From: Flavobacteriales bacterium
GTDB taxonomy: Bacteria > Bacteroidota > Bacteroidia > Flavobacteriales_E > Vicingaceae
Direction: 5' to 3'
DNA length: 64,000 nt
Assembly (NCBI GenBank): GCA_905339165.1
Contig: CAJPFH010000028.1
Location: 1 to 64,000, forward strand
A program made the translations under genes and the position numbers. Below the pieces are notes generated by a model that saw nothing but the letters and a program-made list of their open reading frames with translations, had not been told where the DNA came from and did no database searches. Of this stretch, positions 28,590 through 36,410 are shown one piece after another. Every line of letters starts with the position of its first letter. The stretch's first letter is position 1.

Positions 28590-29111
28590 TTAGTTTGCTC
28601 GGTCTTGCAATGTTTTCACTAAACCGGCAATTTTGTTTTTTCCTGATAATAAACCTGAAATAACATTTTTTGCAGGAGATTGAAGCAACATAATAATATC
28701 GCCAATAAGTTCTTCGCGAGATTTTAAGTTGGCAAGTGTTTCTAGCTGGTTATCGCCAATAAAAACAGCTTCATCAATATAGGCCCCTTTTAAAACCGGT
28801 TTGTCGTTTTTCTTTCGAAATTCTTTAATGATTTTTCCGGGGGCATTTCCCACTTCGGCAAACAGAATTGAACTATTTCCTTTGAGCACATCATAAAGGC
28901 CTTCGTAATTTCCGTTTGCTTGCTCCATAGCTTTTTTAAGCAATGTATTCTTTACCATGTGTAATTTCACGTTTTTACTGTTACACATTCTTCTTAAAGA
29001 ATTTGTTTTTTCAGCATCTAACGCGGAAATATCTGCAATGTAAAGTACATTATTGCTATTGAGTTTTTCTGTTAGCAGGGTTATTGCAGCATTCTTTTGT
29101 TCCCTGTTCAT
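28590..29111 (-). CDS. rplJ: 50S ribosomal protein L10
   Basis: 173 residues, normal for L10. It forms the base of the ribosomal stalk, binding 23S rRNA through its N-terminal globular domain and L7/L12 dimers through the C-terminal helix (GLLSGKNKIAGLVKTLQDRAN). Conserved parts: LTEKLNSNNVLYIADIS, LRRMCNSKNVKLHMVKNTLLKKAM and NAPGKIIKEFRK. It lies in the order rplK-rplA-rplJ-rplL. The rplA-rplJ gap is 51 bases without a strong L10-leader fold that I can identify. Confidence 0.97.
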   Translation of the reverse strand: MNREQKNAAITLLTEKLNSNNVLYIADISALDAEKTNSLRRMCNSKNVKLHMVKNTLLKKAMEQANGNYEGLYDVLKGNSSILFAEVGNAPGKIIKEFRKKNDKPVLKGAYIDEAVFIGDNQLETLANLKSREELIGDIIMLLQSPAKNVISGLLSGKNKIAGLVKTLQDRAN

Positions 29112-29162
29112 TTTTTGTTTTTTAAATTTAGTTTACTTTTTTTTGGAAGCATTCTGATTTAA

Positions 29163-29855
29163 TTAGTTCATGTTTTTCACATCAACTATTACACCCGGGC
29201 TCATAGTACTGGAAAGCGTAACACTCTTTACATATGTACCTTTTGCCGATGTGGGTTTTAATTTTATAATGGTTTGAAGCAATTCTTTTGCATTATCTGA
29301 AATTTTTTCTGCATCAAATGATACACGACCAATGCTGGCATGTACAATTCCGGTTTTATCTACTTTAAAATCTATTTTACCAGCTTTTACATCGGTGACT
29401 GCTTTGCCTACTTCAAGGGTAACGGTACCTGATTTTGGATTTGGCATTAATCCTCTTGGACCTAGCACTTTACCTAAAGCACCCACCTTACCCATTACAC
29501 TGGGCATGGTAATAATTACGTCAATATCTGTCCATCCGCCTTTAATTTTTTCTACATACTCATCTAATCCTACGTAATCTGCTCCGGCAGCCTTAGCCTC
29601 CGCTTCTTTATCGGGCGAAACTAATGCTAACACACGAACTGTTTTACCTATTCCATGCGGCAAAGCAACCGTGCCCCTTACCATTTGGTTTGCTTTTCTA
29701 GGGTCAATACCTAAACGAATATCTAAGTCTACAGAGGCATCAAATTTTGTGAAGGTTATTTGTTTCACAATTTTTGATGCGTCTTCTATAGAATACACAC
29801 TATCAGGATTATATTTTCCTAATGCTGCTTTTTTGTTTTTTGTTAATGTGGCCAT
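29163..29855 (-). CDS. rplA: 50S ribosomal protein L1
   Basis: 230 residues. It binds 23S rRNA at the L1 stalk and, in many bacteria, its own operon mRNA. Recognisable blocks: [57 protein letters not shown] and [11 protein letters not shown]. It is 21 bases after rplK. Autoregulation would act on the rplK-rplA leader, but no clear L1 site is visible to me. Confidence 0.97.
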   Translation of the reverse strand: MATLTKNKKAALGKYNPDSVYSIEDASKIVKQITFTKFDASVDLDIRLGIDPRKANQMVRGTVALPHGIGKTVRVLALVSPDKEAEAKAAGADYVGLDEYVEKIKGGWTDIDVIITMPSVMGKVGALGKVLGPRGLMPNPKSGTVTLEVGKAVTDVKAGKIDFKVDKTGIVHASIGRVSFDAEKISDNAKELLQTIIKLKPTSAKGTYVKSVTLSSTMSPGVIVDVKNMN

Positions 29856-29876
29856 AATTCTTACTTCTTTTTACAT

Positions 29877-30314
29877 TTAAAAGGGAGCATCACCTTTCAC
29901 GGTAATTCCCATGCTGCGAGCTGTTCCTGCAACCATACTCATTGCCGATTCTATTTTAAAGCAATTTAAATCGGGCATTTTATCTTCAGCAATTCTTTTT
30001 ACGTCTTCCCAAGAAACGCTAGCTACTTTTTTTCTATTGGGTTCTGCCGATCCTGATTTTAGTTTTGCCGCATCTTTTAGCTGTACTGCAACGGGTGGAG
30101 TTTTAACAATAAAATCGAATGATTTATCGGCATACACCGTAATTACTACGGGTAGTATTTTTCCTGGTTTATCTTGTGTTCTGGCATTAAATTGCTTGCA
30201 AAACTCCATTATATTTACCCCTTTAGAACCTAAAGCGGGTCCTACAGGTGGAGATGGATTTGCTGCTCCTCCTTTAATTTGCAATTTAATCATTCCGGTT
30301 ATTTCTTTTGCCAT
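29877..30314 (-). CDS. rplK: 50S ribosomal protein L11
   Basis: 145 residues. It binds the GTPase-associated centre of 23S rRNA. The N-terminus has the [26 protein letters not shown] block, with the conserved prolines contacting thiostrepton; the C-terminal RNA-binding domain has [22 protein letters not shown] and the usual GTARSMGI. It starts 13 bases after nusG, in the standard secE-nusG-rplK order. Confidence 0.97.
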   Translation of the reverse strand: MAKEITGMIKLQIKGGAANPSPPVGPALGSKGVNIMEFCKQFNARTQDKPGKILPVVITVYADKSFDFIVKTPPVAVQLKDAAKLKSGSAEPNRKKVASVSWEDVKRIAEDKMPDLNCFKIESAMSMVAGTARSMGITVKGDAPF

Positions 30315-30327
30315 ACGTTTATTTTTT

Positions 30328-30879
30328 TTAAGATTCTTTTTCTACTTGCAAATAGCTAAGTTCTAAGGGTTGTTTTCGCCCGAAAATTTTAACCATTACT
30401 TCAAGTTTTTTCTTTTCTTCATTAATATTTTCGATAGTTCCGGTAAAACCGTTGAAAGGTCCATCGATTACCTTTATTGACTCACCTATAATAAAAGGTA
30501 TATTTAGTTCGGCCTCTGTATCGGCTAACTCATCTACTTTTCCAAGTATCCGGTTAACTTCTGATTGGCGGAGTGGAAGCGGTACTCCTCCTTTTTCGGC
30601 ACCTAAAAACCCTATAACACCATTTATATTTTTAATAATATGTGGCACTTCTCCAGTAAGTTCTGCCTCAATAAGAACATAGCCTGGGAAAAAACTTCTT
30701 TCTTTACTCACTTTCTTTCCATTCCGAATTTGATAAATTTTTTCGGTTGGAATGAGCACTTGAGAAAGATTTTCGGAAAGGCCATTTCTGGCAATTTCGT
30801 CTAGAATAGCTTCTTTCACTTTTCTTTCTTTTCCGCTAATGCTTCGAACTACGTACCACTTTTTTGATTCTGCCGCCAT
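30328..30879 (-). CDS. nusG: Transcription termination/antitermination protein NusG
   Basis: 183 residues, both domains present. The NGN domain begins [19 protein letters not shown] and contains [12 protein letters not shown], which contacts the RNA polymerase clamp. The KOW domain starts around residue 128 with [21 protein letters not shown]. It promotes processive elongation and links to Rho or S10. It is 14 bases after secE in the usual pair. Confidence 0.97.
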   Translation of the reverse strand: MAAESKKWYVVRSISGKERKVKEAILDEIARNGLSENLSQVLIPTEKIYQIRNGKKVSKERSFFPGYVLIEAELTGEVPHIIKNINGVIGFLGAEKGGVPLPLRQSEVNRILGKVDELADTEAELNIPFIIGESIKVIDGPFNGFTGTIENINEEKKKLEVMVKIFGRKQPLELSYLQVEKES

Positions 30880-30893
30880 AATAATTACTTCAA

Positions 30894-31085
30894 TTAAAAT
30901 ATGCTGTAAATGAATTCCATTAGCTTGTTAAAAGAAGAATCCATTACAAAAACAATAAGTGCAATAATGACCGATGCAACCAACACAATGAGCGAACTGC
31001 TTTGTAATTCGCTCCAGGTTGGCCATGACACTTTGTTCAAAAGCTCGTCTACCGACTCGTCTATATATGCCCTAATTTTTGACAT
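30894..31085 (-). CDS. secE: Preprotein translocase subunit SecE
   Basis: 63 residues, the short single-span form of SecE. The amphipathic segment DESVDELLNKVSWPTWSEL with the conserved WPT precedes one TM helix (SSLIVLVASVIIALIVFVMD). It clamps the two halves of SecY. Its position between tRNA-Trp and nusG is the normal one. Confidence 0.95.
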   Translation of the reverse strand: MSKIRAYIDESVDELLNKVSWPTWSELQSSSLIVLVASVIIALIVFVMDSSFNKLMEFIYSIF

Positions 31086-31114
31086 TCGTTTGTTTTTTAA
31101 ATTTGGGTCTCCTG

Positions 31115-31185
31115 CACGGGCACCTGGATTCGAACCAAGATCAACGGTTTTGGAGACCGCTATTCTACCATTGAACTATGCCCGT
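31115..31185 (-). tRNA. trnW: tRNA-Trp (CCA)
   Basis: The minus strand folds with acceptor arms ACGGGCA and TGCCCGT, the anticodon loop CTCCAAA-type with CCA, a T-arm GGTTCGAATCC and discriminator G. CCA is not encoded in full after it. It stands between tuf and secE as in many bacteria. Confidence 0.93.
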
Positions 31186-31213
31186 AATATTGTTTGTTTT
31201 TTATGCCAAGAAA

Positions 31214-31235
31214 GGCATTCCGAAAACGGAACACC
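31214..31235. terminator. Hairpin between tuf and tRNA-Trp (weak terminator or processing signal)
   Basis: GGTGTTCCG and CGGAATGCC pair through the loop TTTT, using two G-U pairs in the minus-strand RNA, and are followed by TTTCTT. T's on the plus side make it symmetric. Because tRNA-Trp and secE lie just downstream without a promoter I can see, read-through or processing is more likely than full termination. Confidence 0.45.
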
Positions 31236-31260
31236 TTTTTTAGCTTATTATTTGTTTTTC

Positions 31261-32448
31261 TTATTTAATAATTTCAATAACCTGACCTGCTCCAACTGTT
31301 CTTCCTCCTTCTCTTATAGCAAAACGAAGTCCTTTGTTGATTGCCACCGGCACAATTAATTTTACAGTAATGGTTACATTGTCTCCGGGCATAATCATTT
31401 CTCGACCTTCTCCCAAGTATATTTCGCCAGTTACGTCTGTTGTACGTAGGTAAAATTGTGGGCGATATTTATCGTGAAACGGAGTATGGCGACCACCTTC
31501 TTCTTTTTTCAATACATAAATTTCAGCTTTAAATTCGGTATGGGGTGTAATAGAACCCGGCTTAGCAAGTACCATTCCTCTCCAAATATCTTTCTTTTCA
31601 ACACCACGTAATAGTAAACCTACGTTATCTCCAGCCTCTCCTCTATCGAGCAGTTTTCTGAACATTTCTACGCCTGTAACTGTAGATTTCATGTTCTCGT
31701 CTCTCATACCAATAATTTCAATTTCTTCGCCTACATTAATAACGCCTGTTTCAATACGACCTGTGGCTACAGTACCACGACCTGTAATGGTAAACACGTC
31801 TTCTACGGGCATTAAGAAAGCTTTATCTACATCTCTAGGAGGTACGGGAATAAAAGAATCAACTGCATCCATTAATTCTTCAACTGTTTTAACCCACTTG
31901 TCGTCTCCGTTTAATGCACCTAGTGCAGAGCCACGAATAATAGGAGTTTCATCACCAGGGAATTCATAAAAATTCAAAAGTTCTCTTATTTCCATTTCAA
32001 CAAGGTCTAGAAGCTCAGCATCATCTACCATGTCAACTTTGTTCATAAACACAACGATGCGAGGCACACCAACCTGACGAGCCAAAAGAATATGTTCTCT
32101 TGTTTGTGGCATTGGACCATCGGTAGCGGCTACCACCAAAATAGCTCCGTCCATTTGGGCTGCACCTGTTACCATGTTTTTAACATAGTCAGCATGGCCA
32201 GGACAATCTACGTGAGCGTAGTGGCGATTTTTTGTTTGATACTCTACATGCGATGTATTAATGGTAATACCTCTTTCTTTTTCTTCCGGAGCGTTGTCGA
32301 TAGAAGAAAAGTCTCTAACTTCTGCAAATCCTTGCTTTGCAAGAACGGTGGTAATAGCAGCGGTTAATGTAGTTTTACCGTGGTCTACGTGACCAATAGT
32401 TCCGATATTAACGTGCGGTTTAGAACGGTCGAATGTTTCCTTAGCCAT
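31261..32448 (-). CDS. tuf: Elongation factor Tu
   Basis: 395 residues. GTPase that delivers aminoacyl-tRNA to the ribosome. Walker A GHVDHGKT at 19-26, switch [10 protein letters not shown], and NKVDMVDD (NKxD) are all present; domain 2/3 motifs include [14 protein letters not shown] and the C-terminal [13 protein letters not shown]. It is preceded by four tRNA genes on the same strand and followed by tRNA-Trp, so the mRNA and tRNAs probably come from one precursor. Only one tuf copy is in the window. Confidence 0.98.
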   Translation of the reverse strand: MAKETFDRSKPHVNIGTIGHVDHGKTTLTAAITTVLAKQGFAEVRDFSSIDNAPEEKERGITINTSHVEYQTKNRHYAHVDCPGHADYVKNMVTGAAQMDGAILVVAATDGPMPQTREHILLARQVGVPRIVVFMNKVDMVDDAELLDLVEMEIRELLNFYEFPGDETPIIRGSALGALNGDDKWVKTVEELMDAVDSFIPVPPRDVDKAFLMPVEDVFTITGRGTVATGRIETGVINVGEEIEIIGMRDENMKSTVTGVEMFRKLLDRGEAGDNVGLLLRGVEKKDIWRGMVLAKPGSITPHTEFKAEIYVLKKEEGGRHTPFHDKYRPQFYLRTTDVTGEIYLGEGREMIMPGDNVTITVKLIVPVAINKGLRFAIREGGRTVGAGQVIEIIK

Positions 32449-32515
32449 GAGTTTTATTGTTTTTTATTGTTTATTATTTGGTTTAATTTATATTTCTTTC
32501 TTTATTTTTTTCTAG

Positions 32516-32587
<72 letters not shown>

Positions 32588-32648
32588 ATGAAGCAGCGAG
32601 CAGTGTTTTATTTTAGCATAAAAGCTACCCTGCTTATTACAAATTTAG

Positions 32649-32721
32649 AGCGGAGAACGAGATTCGAACTCGCGACCCTCAGCTTGGAAGGCTGATGCTC
32701 TACCAACTGAGCTACCTCCGC
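32649..32721 (-). tRNA. trnG: tRNA-Gly (TCC)
   Basis: Acceptor GCGGAGG with TCTCCGC, anticodon stem TCAGC/GCTGA with the loop CTTCCAA (TCC), discriminator T as expected for Gly, and T-arm GCGAGTTCGAATCTCGT. Confidence 0.95.
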
Positions 32722-32800
32722 AATTTTTTGTACTTGGTTACTTTATTTTTTTCAACTTTTAAAGAACGTTTTCTTTCTTTGAATCGCTTCAAAACATTAG

Positions 32801-32883
32801 TGGGGAGTGATGGATTCGAACCACCGAAGGTATAAACCAGCAGATTTACAGTCTGCCCCATTTGGCCACTCTGGTAACTCCCC
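32801..32883 (-). tRNA. trnY: tRNA-Tyr (GTA)
   Basis: 83 bases with a long variable arm, as in bacterial Tyr tRNAs. Acceptor GGGGAGT with ACTCCCC, anticodon stem GCAGA/TCTGC with the loop CTGTAAA, discriminator A. Confidence 0.95.
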
Positions 32884-32907
32884 TACTTTTCTAAATCTTC
32901 TGCCCAG

Positions 32908-32981
32908 AGCCGGTGGAGGGATTCGAACCCCCGACCAGCTGATTACAAATCAGCTGCTCTGGCCAACTGAGCTACACCGGC
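32908..32981 (-). tRNA. trnT: tRNA-Thr (TGT)
   Basis: Acceptor GCCGGTG with CACCGGC, anticodon stem GCTGA/TCAGC with the loop TTTGTAA (TGT), T-arm GGGGGTTCGAATCCCTC. First gene of the Thr-Tyr-Gly-Thr-tuf transcript, 41 bases after the promoter -7 element. Confidence 0.95.
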
Positions 32982-33022
32982 AAAGAACGTATTTGCTACT
33001 ACCCCTTTTTTTTTAAGGACTG

Positions 33023-33052
33023 CAAATGTAGTAAAAAATAAATACGATTCAA
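33023..33052 (-). promoter_or_regulatory. Promoter of the tRNA-tuf operon
   Basis: On the minus strand TTG (33052-33050), a 19-base spacer and TACATTTG (33030-33023): an exact Bacteroidota consensus. The TTG overlaps the last bases of the hpf terminator stem. Confidence 0.8.
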
Positions 33053-33090
33053 AAAAATGAAAAAACTTTTTTGTTTTTTTCATTTTTTTG
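33050..33090 (-). terminator. Terminator of hpf
   Basis: C-A7-TG-A6-C (33050-33066) and G-T7-CA-T7-G (33073-33090) form an almost perfect hairpin (one extra T) with a short A/T loop. The stem is AT-rich but long. It lies 16 bases beyond the hpf stop and ends within the tRNA-tuf promoter. Confidence 0.6.
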
Positions 33091-33105
33091 CTTATCAGGT
33101 AGTTC

Positions 33106-33402
33106 TTACTTTTTTTCTTTGTGTTTCTTAATTTGTTTAAGTAGTGCCTCTGATACAGAGTCAACCGCTTCTTCAAATGTTTTTGACTGCTTTTTGGCAA
33201 ACAAATCGTTGCCAGGTATATTCAACTTAATTTCTGCTATTTTATTCTCATCGCTGCTGGTTTTTTGCAATTTCAGAAACACTTCGGCTCCTTCAATTTT
33301 ATCGTAAAATTGGGTTAGTTTATCCATTCGTTTTTGGATGAATGTAAGCAATTTCTTGTCTGCATCAAAATGTATTGATTGCACTTTTACCGGTACTTTC
33401 AT
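33106..33402 (-). CDS. hpf: Ribosome hibernation-promoting factor, short form
   Basis: 98 residues, the short HPF/YfiA class without the C-terminal dimerisation domain. The fold is marked by VKVQSIHFDADKKLLTFIQKR at the N-terminus and DLFAKKQSKTFEEAVDSVSEALLKQIKKHK at the C-terminus. It binds the 30S decoding centre and tRNA sites in stationary phase. It lies 18 bases after xerC on the same strand, an arrangement common in Bacteroidota. Confidence 0.92.
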   Translation of the reverse strand: MKVPVKVQSIHFDADKKLLTFIQKRMDKLTQFYDKIEGAEVFLKLQKTSSDENKIAEIKLNIPGNDLFAKKQSKTFEEAVDSVSEALLKQIKKHKEKK

Positions 33403-33420
33403 AATGTTTCCTCCTTCTTT

Positions 33421-34305
33421 TTATGCCTTTGGATGGGCTTGTTTATATATGTTTTTTAATTTTTCTATTGAATTGTGTGTGTACACTTGAGTGGCCGCTA
33501 AACTACTATGCCCGAGCAATTCTTTTATTGCGTTTATATCCGCACCATTGTTAAGCATATGCGTTGCAAAGGTATGCCTAATTACATGTGGGCTCTTTTT
33601 GCTTAGGGTGGTTACCTTGCTTAAATATTTATTTACTATTCTGTACACCAACTTATGATACAGTGGGCTTCCTTTGCTCGTAAGCAACATTTCTTCATAT
33701 TCGGTGTTTGGAAATTTTGCATTTCGAGCTTCAATATATTCTTTTAATATTTCTAATAAATAATGATTAAAAGGAATCATTCTTTCCTTATTGCGCTTTC
33801 CTAAAACTTTAACTTTAGATTCTGCTATATCTACATCTTTTATTTTTATTCCTATTAACTCACTTAAACGAATTCCAGTATTGTACAAAAATTCCAAAAT
33901 CAAACGATCTCTTATTCCATTAAACCCCTCTACAAATAAATCTTTCTGCAATAGGTTGTTCATGTTACTTTCGGGAACATAGGTTGGCAAACGCTTAGGT
34001 ATTTTGGGTGCTATTACCTTTAACATGGGATTGTTTTGCACTACCTTGTTCTTTATTAAAAAATTAAAAAATGATTTTAATGTGGATAGTTTTCTATTGA
34101 TTGTTTTTGCTTCATTCTTATTTTCCATTAAATACGCAACCCAAGAACGCACAAAATGATGAGTACAAAGAGAAATGTCGTTTAGCGAAAATTCTTTTTG
34201 CAAGAATTGTTGAAAGGCAAATAAATCGTTTTTGTATGCTGTTATAGTATGCTTAGAATACCGTTTTTCTGTTTGCAGATAGCTTATAAAGGTATTTATG
34301 GGCAT
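33421..34305 (-). CDS. xerC: Tyrosine recombinase XerC/XerD family
   Basis: 294 residues from the ATG at 34305. A GTG eight codons upstream (34329) lies in the loop of the rpsU terminator and is less likely. N-terminal SAM-like domain (FISYLQTEKRYSKHTITAYKND) and catalytic domain with Arg in TGIRLSEL, Lys in KVKVLGKRNKERMIPF region, HVIRHTFATH (HxxR), GHSSLAATQ and the nucleophile Tyr in VYTH. All catalytic residues are present. It probably resolves chromosome dimers. The position rpsU-xerC-hpf is chromosomal, with no integration signatures nearby, so it is not read as a phage integrase. XerC versus XerD is not decided. Confidence 0.88.
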   Translation of the reverse strand: MPINTFISYLQTEKRYSKHTITAYKNDLFAFQQFLQKEFSLNDISLCTHHFVRSWVAYLMENKNEAKTINRKLSTLKSFFNFLIKNKVVQNNPMLKVIAPKIPKRLPTYVPESNMNNLLQKDLFVEGFNGIRDRLILEFLYNTGIRLSELIGIKIKDVDIAESKVKVLGKRNKERMIPFNHYLLEILKEYIEARNAKFPNTEYEEMLLTSKGSPLYHKLVYRIVNKYLSKVTTLSKKSPHVIRHTFATHMLNNGADINAIKELLGHSSLAATQVYTHNSIEKLKNIYKQAHPKA

Positions 34306-34308
34306 AAA

Positions 34309-34357
34309 AAAAGGTAAGTCTGTTTCCACAAATTTCGTAAAAACTGCCTTACCTTTT
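34309..34357 (-). terminator. rpsU terminator that runs up to the xerC start codon
   Basis: On the minus strand AAAAGGTAAG (34357-34348) pairs with CTTACCTTTT (34318-34309) across a 29-base loop, followed by T's. It begins 23 bases after the rpsU stop, and the T run ends just before the xerC ATG at 34305. Confidence 0.55.
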
Positions 34358-34379
34358 AAGGTTTCTTTATTAAAAAACG

Positions 34380-34574
34380 TTAAGCTTCTTCTTTTCTACG
34401 TAATCCTTGTACGTACACCGCTTTTATAATTTCCTGCCTGCGGATAATGGAGGGCTTTGTAAAATGTTGTCTTTCTCTTAATTCTTTTACCACTCCGGTT
34501 TTTTCAAACTTTTTTTTATACTTTTTTAGTGCTTTTTCAATGCTTTCGCCTTCTTTAACTGGTACTACTATCAT
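34380..34574 (-). CDS. rpsU: 30S ribosomal protein S21
   Basis: 64 residues: MIVVPVKEGESIEKALKKYKKKFE, then VKELRERQHFTKPSIIRRQEIIKA. It matches S21 throughout. In Bacteroidota S21 helps sequester the 16S anti-Shine-Dalgarno, which fits the general lack of strong ribosome binding sites in this window. It has its own promoter and a terminator before xerC. Confidence 0.96.
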   Translation of the reverse strand: MIVVPVKEGESIEKALKKYKKKFEKTGVVKELRERQHFTKPSIIRRQEIIKAVYVQGLRRKEEA

Positions 34575-34596
34575 ATTTTTTAAATTAAATAGGTTG

Positions 34597-34627
34597 CGAA
34601 ATTACTGAATTTGTTTTTACGTTGCAA
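34597..34627 (-). promoter_or_regulatory. Promoter of rpsU
   Basis: TTG (34627-34625), 20-base spacer, TAATTTCG (34604-34597), one mismatch from TAnnTTTG. 22 bases before the rpsU start. Confidence 0.55.
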
Positions 34628-34763
34628 ACTTTATTTATAAAATACATCAAATACTAGGGAAACTATTAGCTCTGATTGTATAATTAGGTGCGATTAGAAA
34701 GCATTCTTAATGGCTTTCTTATAACTTCGTTATTTAAAATATCTAATTTGCTGGTTTATTACC

Positions 34764-35978
34764 TTACTTGCAGGCGTTGTACCTATATTTTTCAGGATTA
34801 TTGGTATAAAGGGCATTTATACCTGTTATTTTAAAAACATCCCTATTATCCTCATCTATTTCTCTATGTATAAACCATTTTAATAAAGGGAATCCGATTT
34901 CTGGGTATCCTAAGGTATTACTTTCCAAGGCAGACTCTCCTCCTCTGGCCACCAATAATAATTGATTATTATCGTTTATATCCACTAATTTAAGCACAGT
35001 GTAATAAGCCACATCATCTTCGTTATCTGCTATCATGTAATAATCTGATAAATCGGTTTTATATTTTTTCAGCTGAAAAAAATTTACGCCCCCATTTTGG
35101 CAATTTTCTTGAACAAAATACCCCTCTTCGCTTTCGTTCAGTTGAGTATACTTTGAAGAATACACTTCGAATTTTTCATTATCGGGGATTGTGCAAATTA
35201 AACCTGTTTCCCATATTATATTTTTCTTAGACCACCTCCATGTTAATTGGTAGGAGAGATCAATTTTTACTTCATTGTATTTATCATCAAAAAAGGTTTC
35301 TGAATAAATACTTCTGCTGTTATGTGATAAAAAAATGGTTGGAGGAGATCCTTCTTTTTCAACAAACTTCAGTTCCTCTTTTACGTAAGGTATTGTAGTT
35401 TCGTTTTCGGTGTAAAAGTTTGATTGGGATTTTATTTGTGTAGGATAAAGTGTATTTTTTCCATCATATAAAATAATCTGTTCGCTTGTAAAGGTTTCCA
35501 TTCCTTTAAACTTTTCGTTTGTGAGTAGAAAATCATTGGAATGATCGAGCAAAAAATCGCAAGCATGACTGAAGTTTCCTTTAAAAAAAGTAGTATTAAT
35601 ACCCAGCTCTCTTATGTGGTTGTACAAATCGAAATATTTCTCGTTTTCTGCAATGTTTTCAACCAATTCTTCATATCCTATACAAATGGAATATTTGCAA
35701 TTTAATTGCCACTCATCAAAAGTTTCTATGAAATTATAAATTACCAAACTGCTATCGGAGTTTATAAAAAATATTTCGCCTTCAATTTCAAAACCGGAAG
35801 TATTTTTTTCAACTTCTGTTCGTTCTTTTTTTACCCATTCTAAAAATTGTTGAGGTGTGTTTACAATATTTCTGTTTTCAATTATATCAACTGTATTTGG
35901 TTCTGATGAAGAATTACAAGCAAAAGACAAAATGCAAACAGTGAAACAGACATAGGCAAAATTCTTGAATAGCCGCAT
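34764..35978 (-). CDS. Predicted lipoprotein of unknown function
   Basis: 404 residues from the ATG at 35978. The start is MRLFKNFAYVCF, and the signal peptide ends in the lipobox LSFAC, so the protein is probably membrane-anchored. The mature part is rich in Asp/Glu/Asn with scattered aromatic residues, with no domain I recognise. The last third (GYPEIGFPLLKWFIHREID ... VFKITGINALYTN) contains mixed beta/alpha patterns. A TTG 12 bases upstream would overlap the preceding gene's stop; the ATG is more normal. Close spacing (8 bases) to the DUF4177-like gene upstream suggests co-transcription. Confidence 0.7.
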   Translation of the reverse strand: MRLFKNFAYVCFTVCILSFACNSSSEPNTVDIIENRNIVNTPQQFLEWVKKERTEVEKNTSGFEIEGEIFFINSDSSLVIYNFIETFDEWQLNCKYSICIGYEELVENIAENEKYFDLYNHIRELGINTTFFKGNFSHACDFLLDHSNDFLLTNEKFKGMETFTSEQIILYDGKNTLYPTQIKSQSNFYTENETTIPYVKEELKFVEKEGSPPTIFLSHNSRSIYSETFFDDKYNEVKIDLSYQLTWRWSKKNIIWETGLICTIPDNEKFEVYSSKYTQLNESEEGYFVQENCQNGGVNFFQLKKYKTDLSDYYMIADNEDDVAYYTVLKLVDINDNNQLLLVARGGESALESNTLGYPEIGFPLLKWFIHREIDEDNRDVFKITGINALYTNNPEKYRYNACK

Positions 35979-35986
35979 AAGAAAAA

Positions 35987-36337
35987 TCAATTTTTCTTAA
36001 ACAAATAGCGTGTGATAAAAATTCCTGTGCTTTTATCGGCACTGTAAACACCCGGGGTTACTGCTACAAGTTCCCAACCTTCTTTGTATAGCTGAGTAAT
36101 TTTATCTGTAATTTGTTGGTCGTTTTTACGAATGTTTCCAAAGTTGATGCCCACCATGCTAAAAAAATTCTCCATACCCTGTTCGGATAAATTTCCTTTT
36201 TCATCAGTCATAATCATCCTAGATCGTCCTAAGCCTCCGGGAACAACTGATTCTACTGTAGTAATTTGTAAAAACTCTTGAGAATAAGAGTAAGCCACAC
36301 TAAATATGGCAAGAAATAAAAAGCATAATTTTTTCAT
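35987..36337 (-). CDS. Exported small protein with DUF4177-like segment
   Basis: 116 residues from the ATG at 36337; an upstream ATG at 36385 would add 16 basic residues before the signal peptide and is less likely. The signal peptide is MKKLCFLFLAIFSV ... SYSQ. The C-terminal half (ITDKITQLYKEGWELVAVTPG ... FITRYLFKK) has the GWELV core seen in DUF4177 proteins. Function unknown. It is divergent from the PBP1C gene with about 70 bases between starts. Confidence 0.65.
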   Translation of the reverse strand: MKKLCFLFLAIFSVAYSYSQEFLQITTVESVVPGGLGRSRMIMTDEKGNLSEQGMENFFSMVGINFGNIRKNDQQITDKITQLYKEGWELVAVTPGVYSADKSTGIFITRYLFKKN

Positions 36338-36410
36338 AAGATTGGTTTTTATTTGGGTTAATTTTTTTCGCAAATATCGATACATAAACCTTAAATCGGA
36401 ATTTTATGAT

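Noticed and set aside
33421-34305. Tyrosine recombinase as an integrase of a mobile element next to tRNA genes
   Set aside because: It sits in the conserved rpsU-xerC-hpf order, has normal XerC/D length, and no tRNA 3'-end duplication (att site) or cargo genes are seen between it and the tRNAs.
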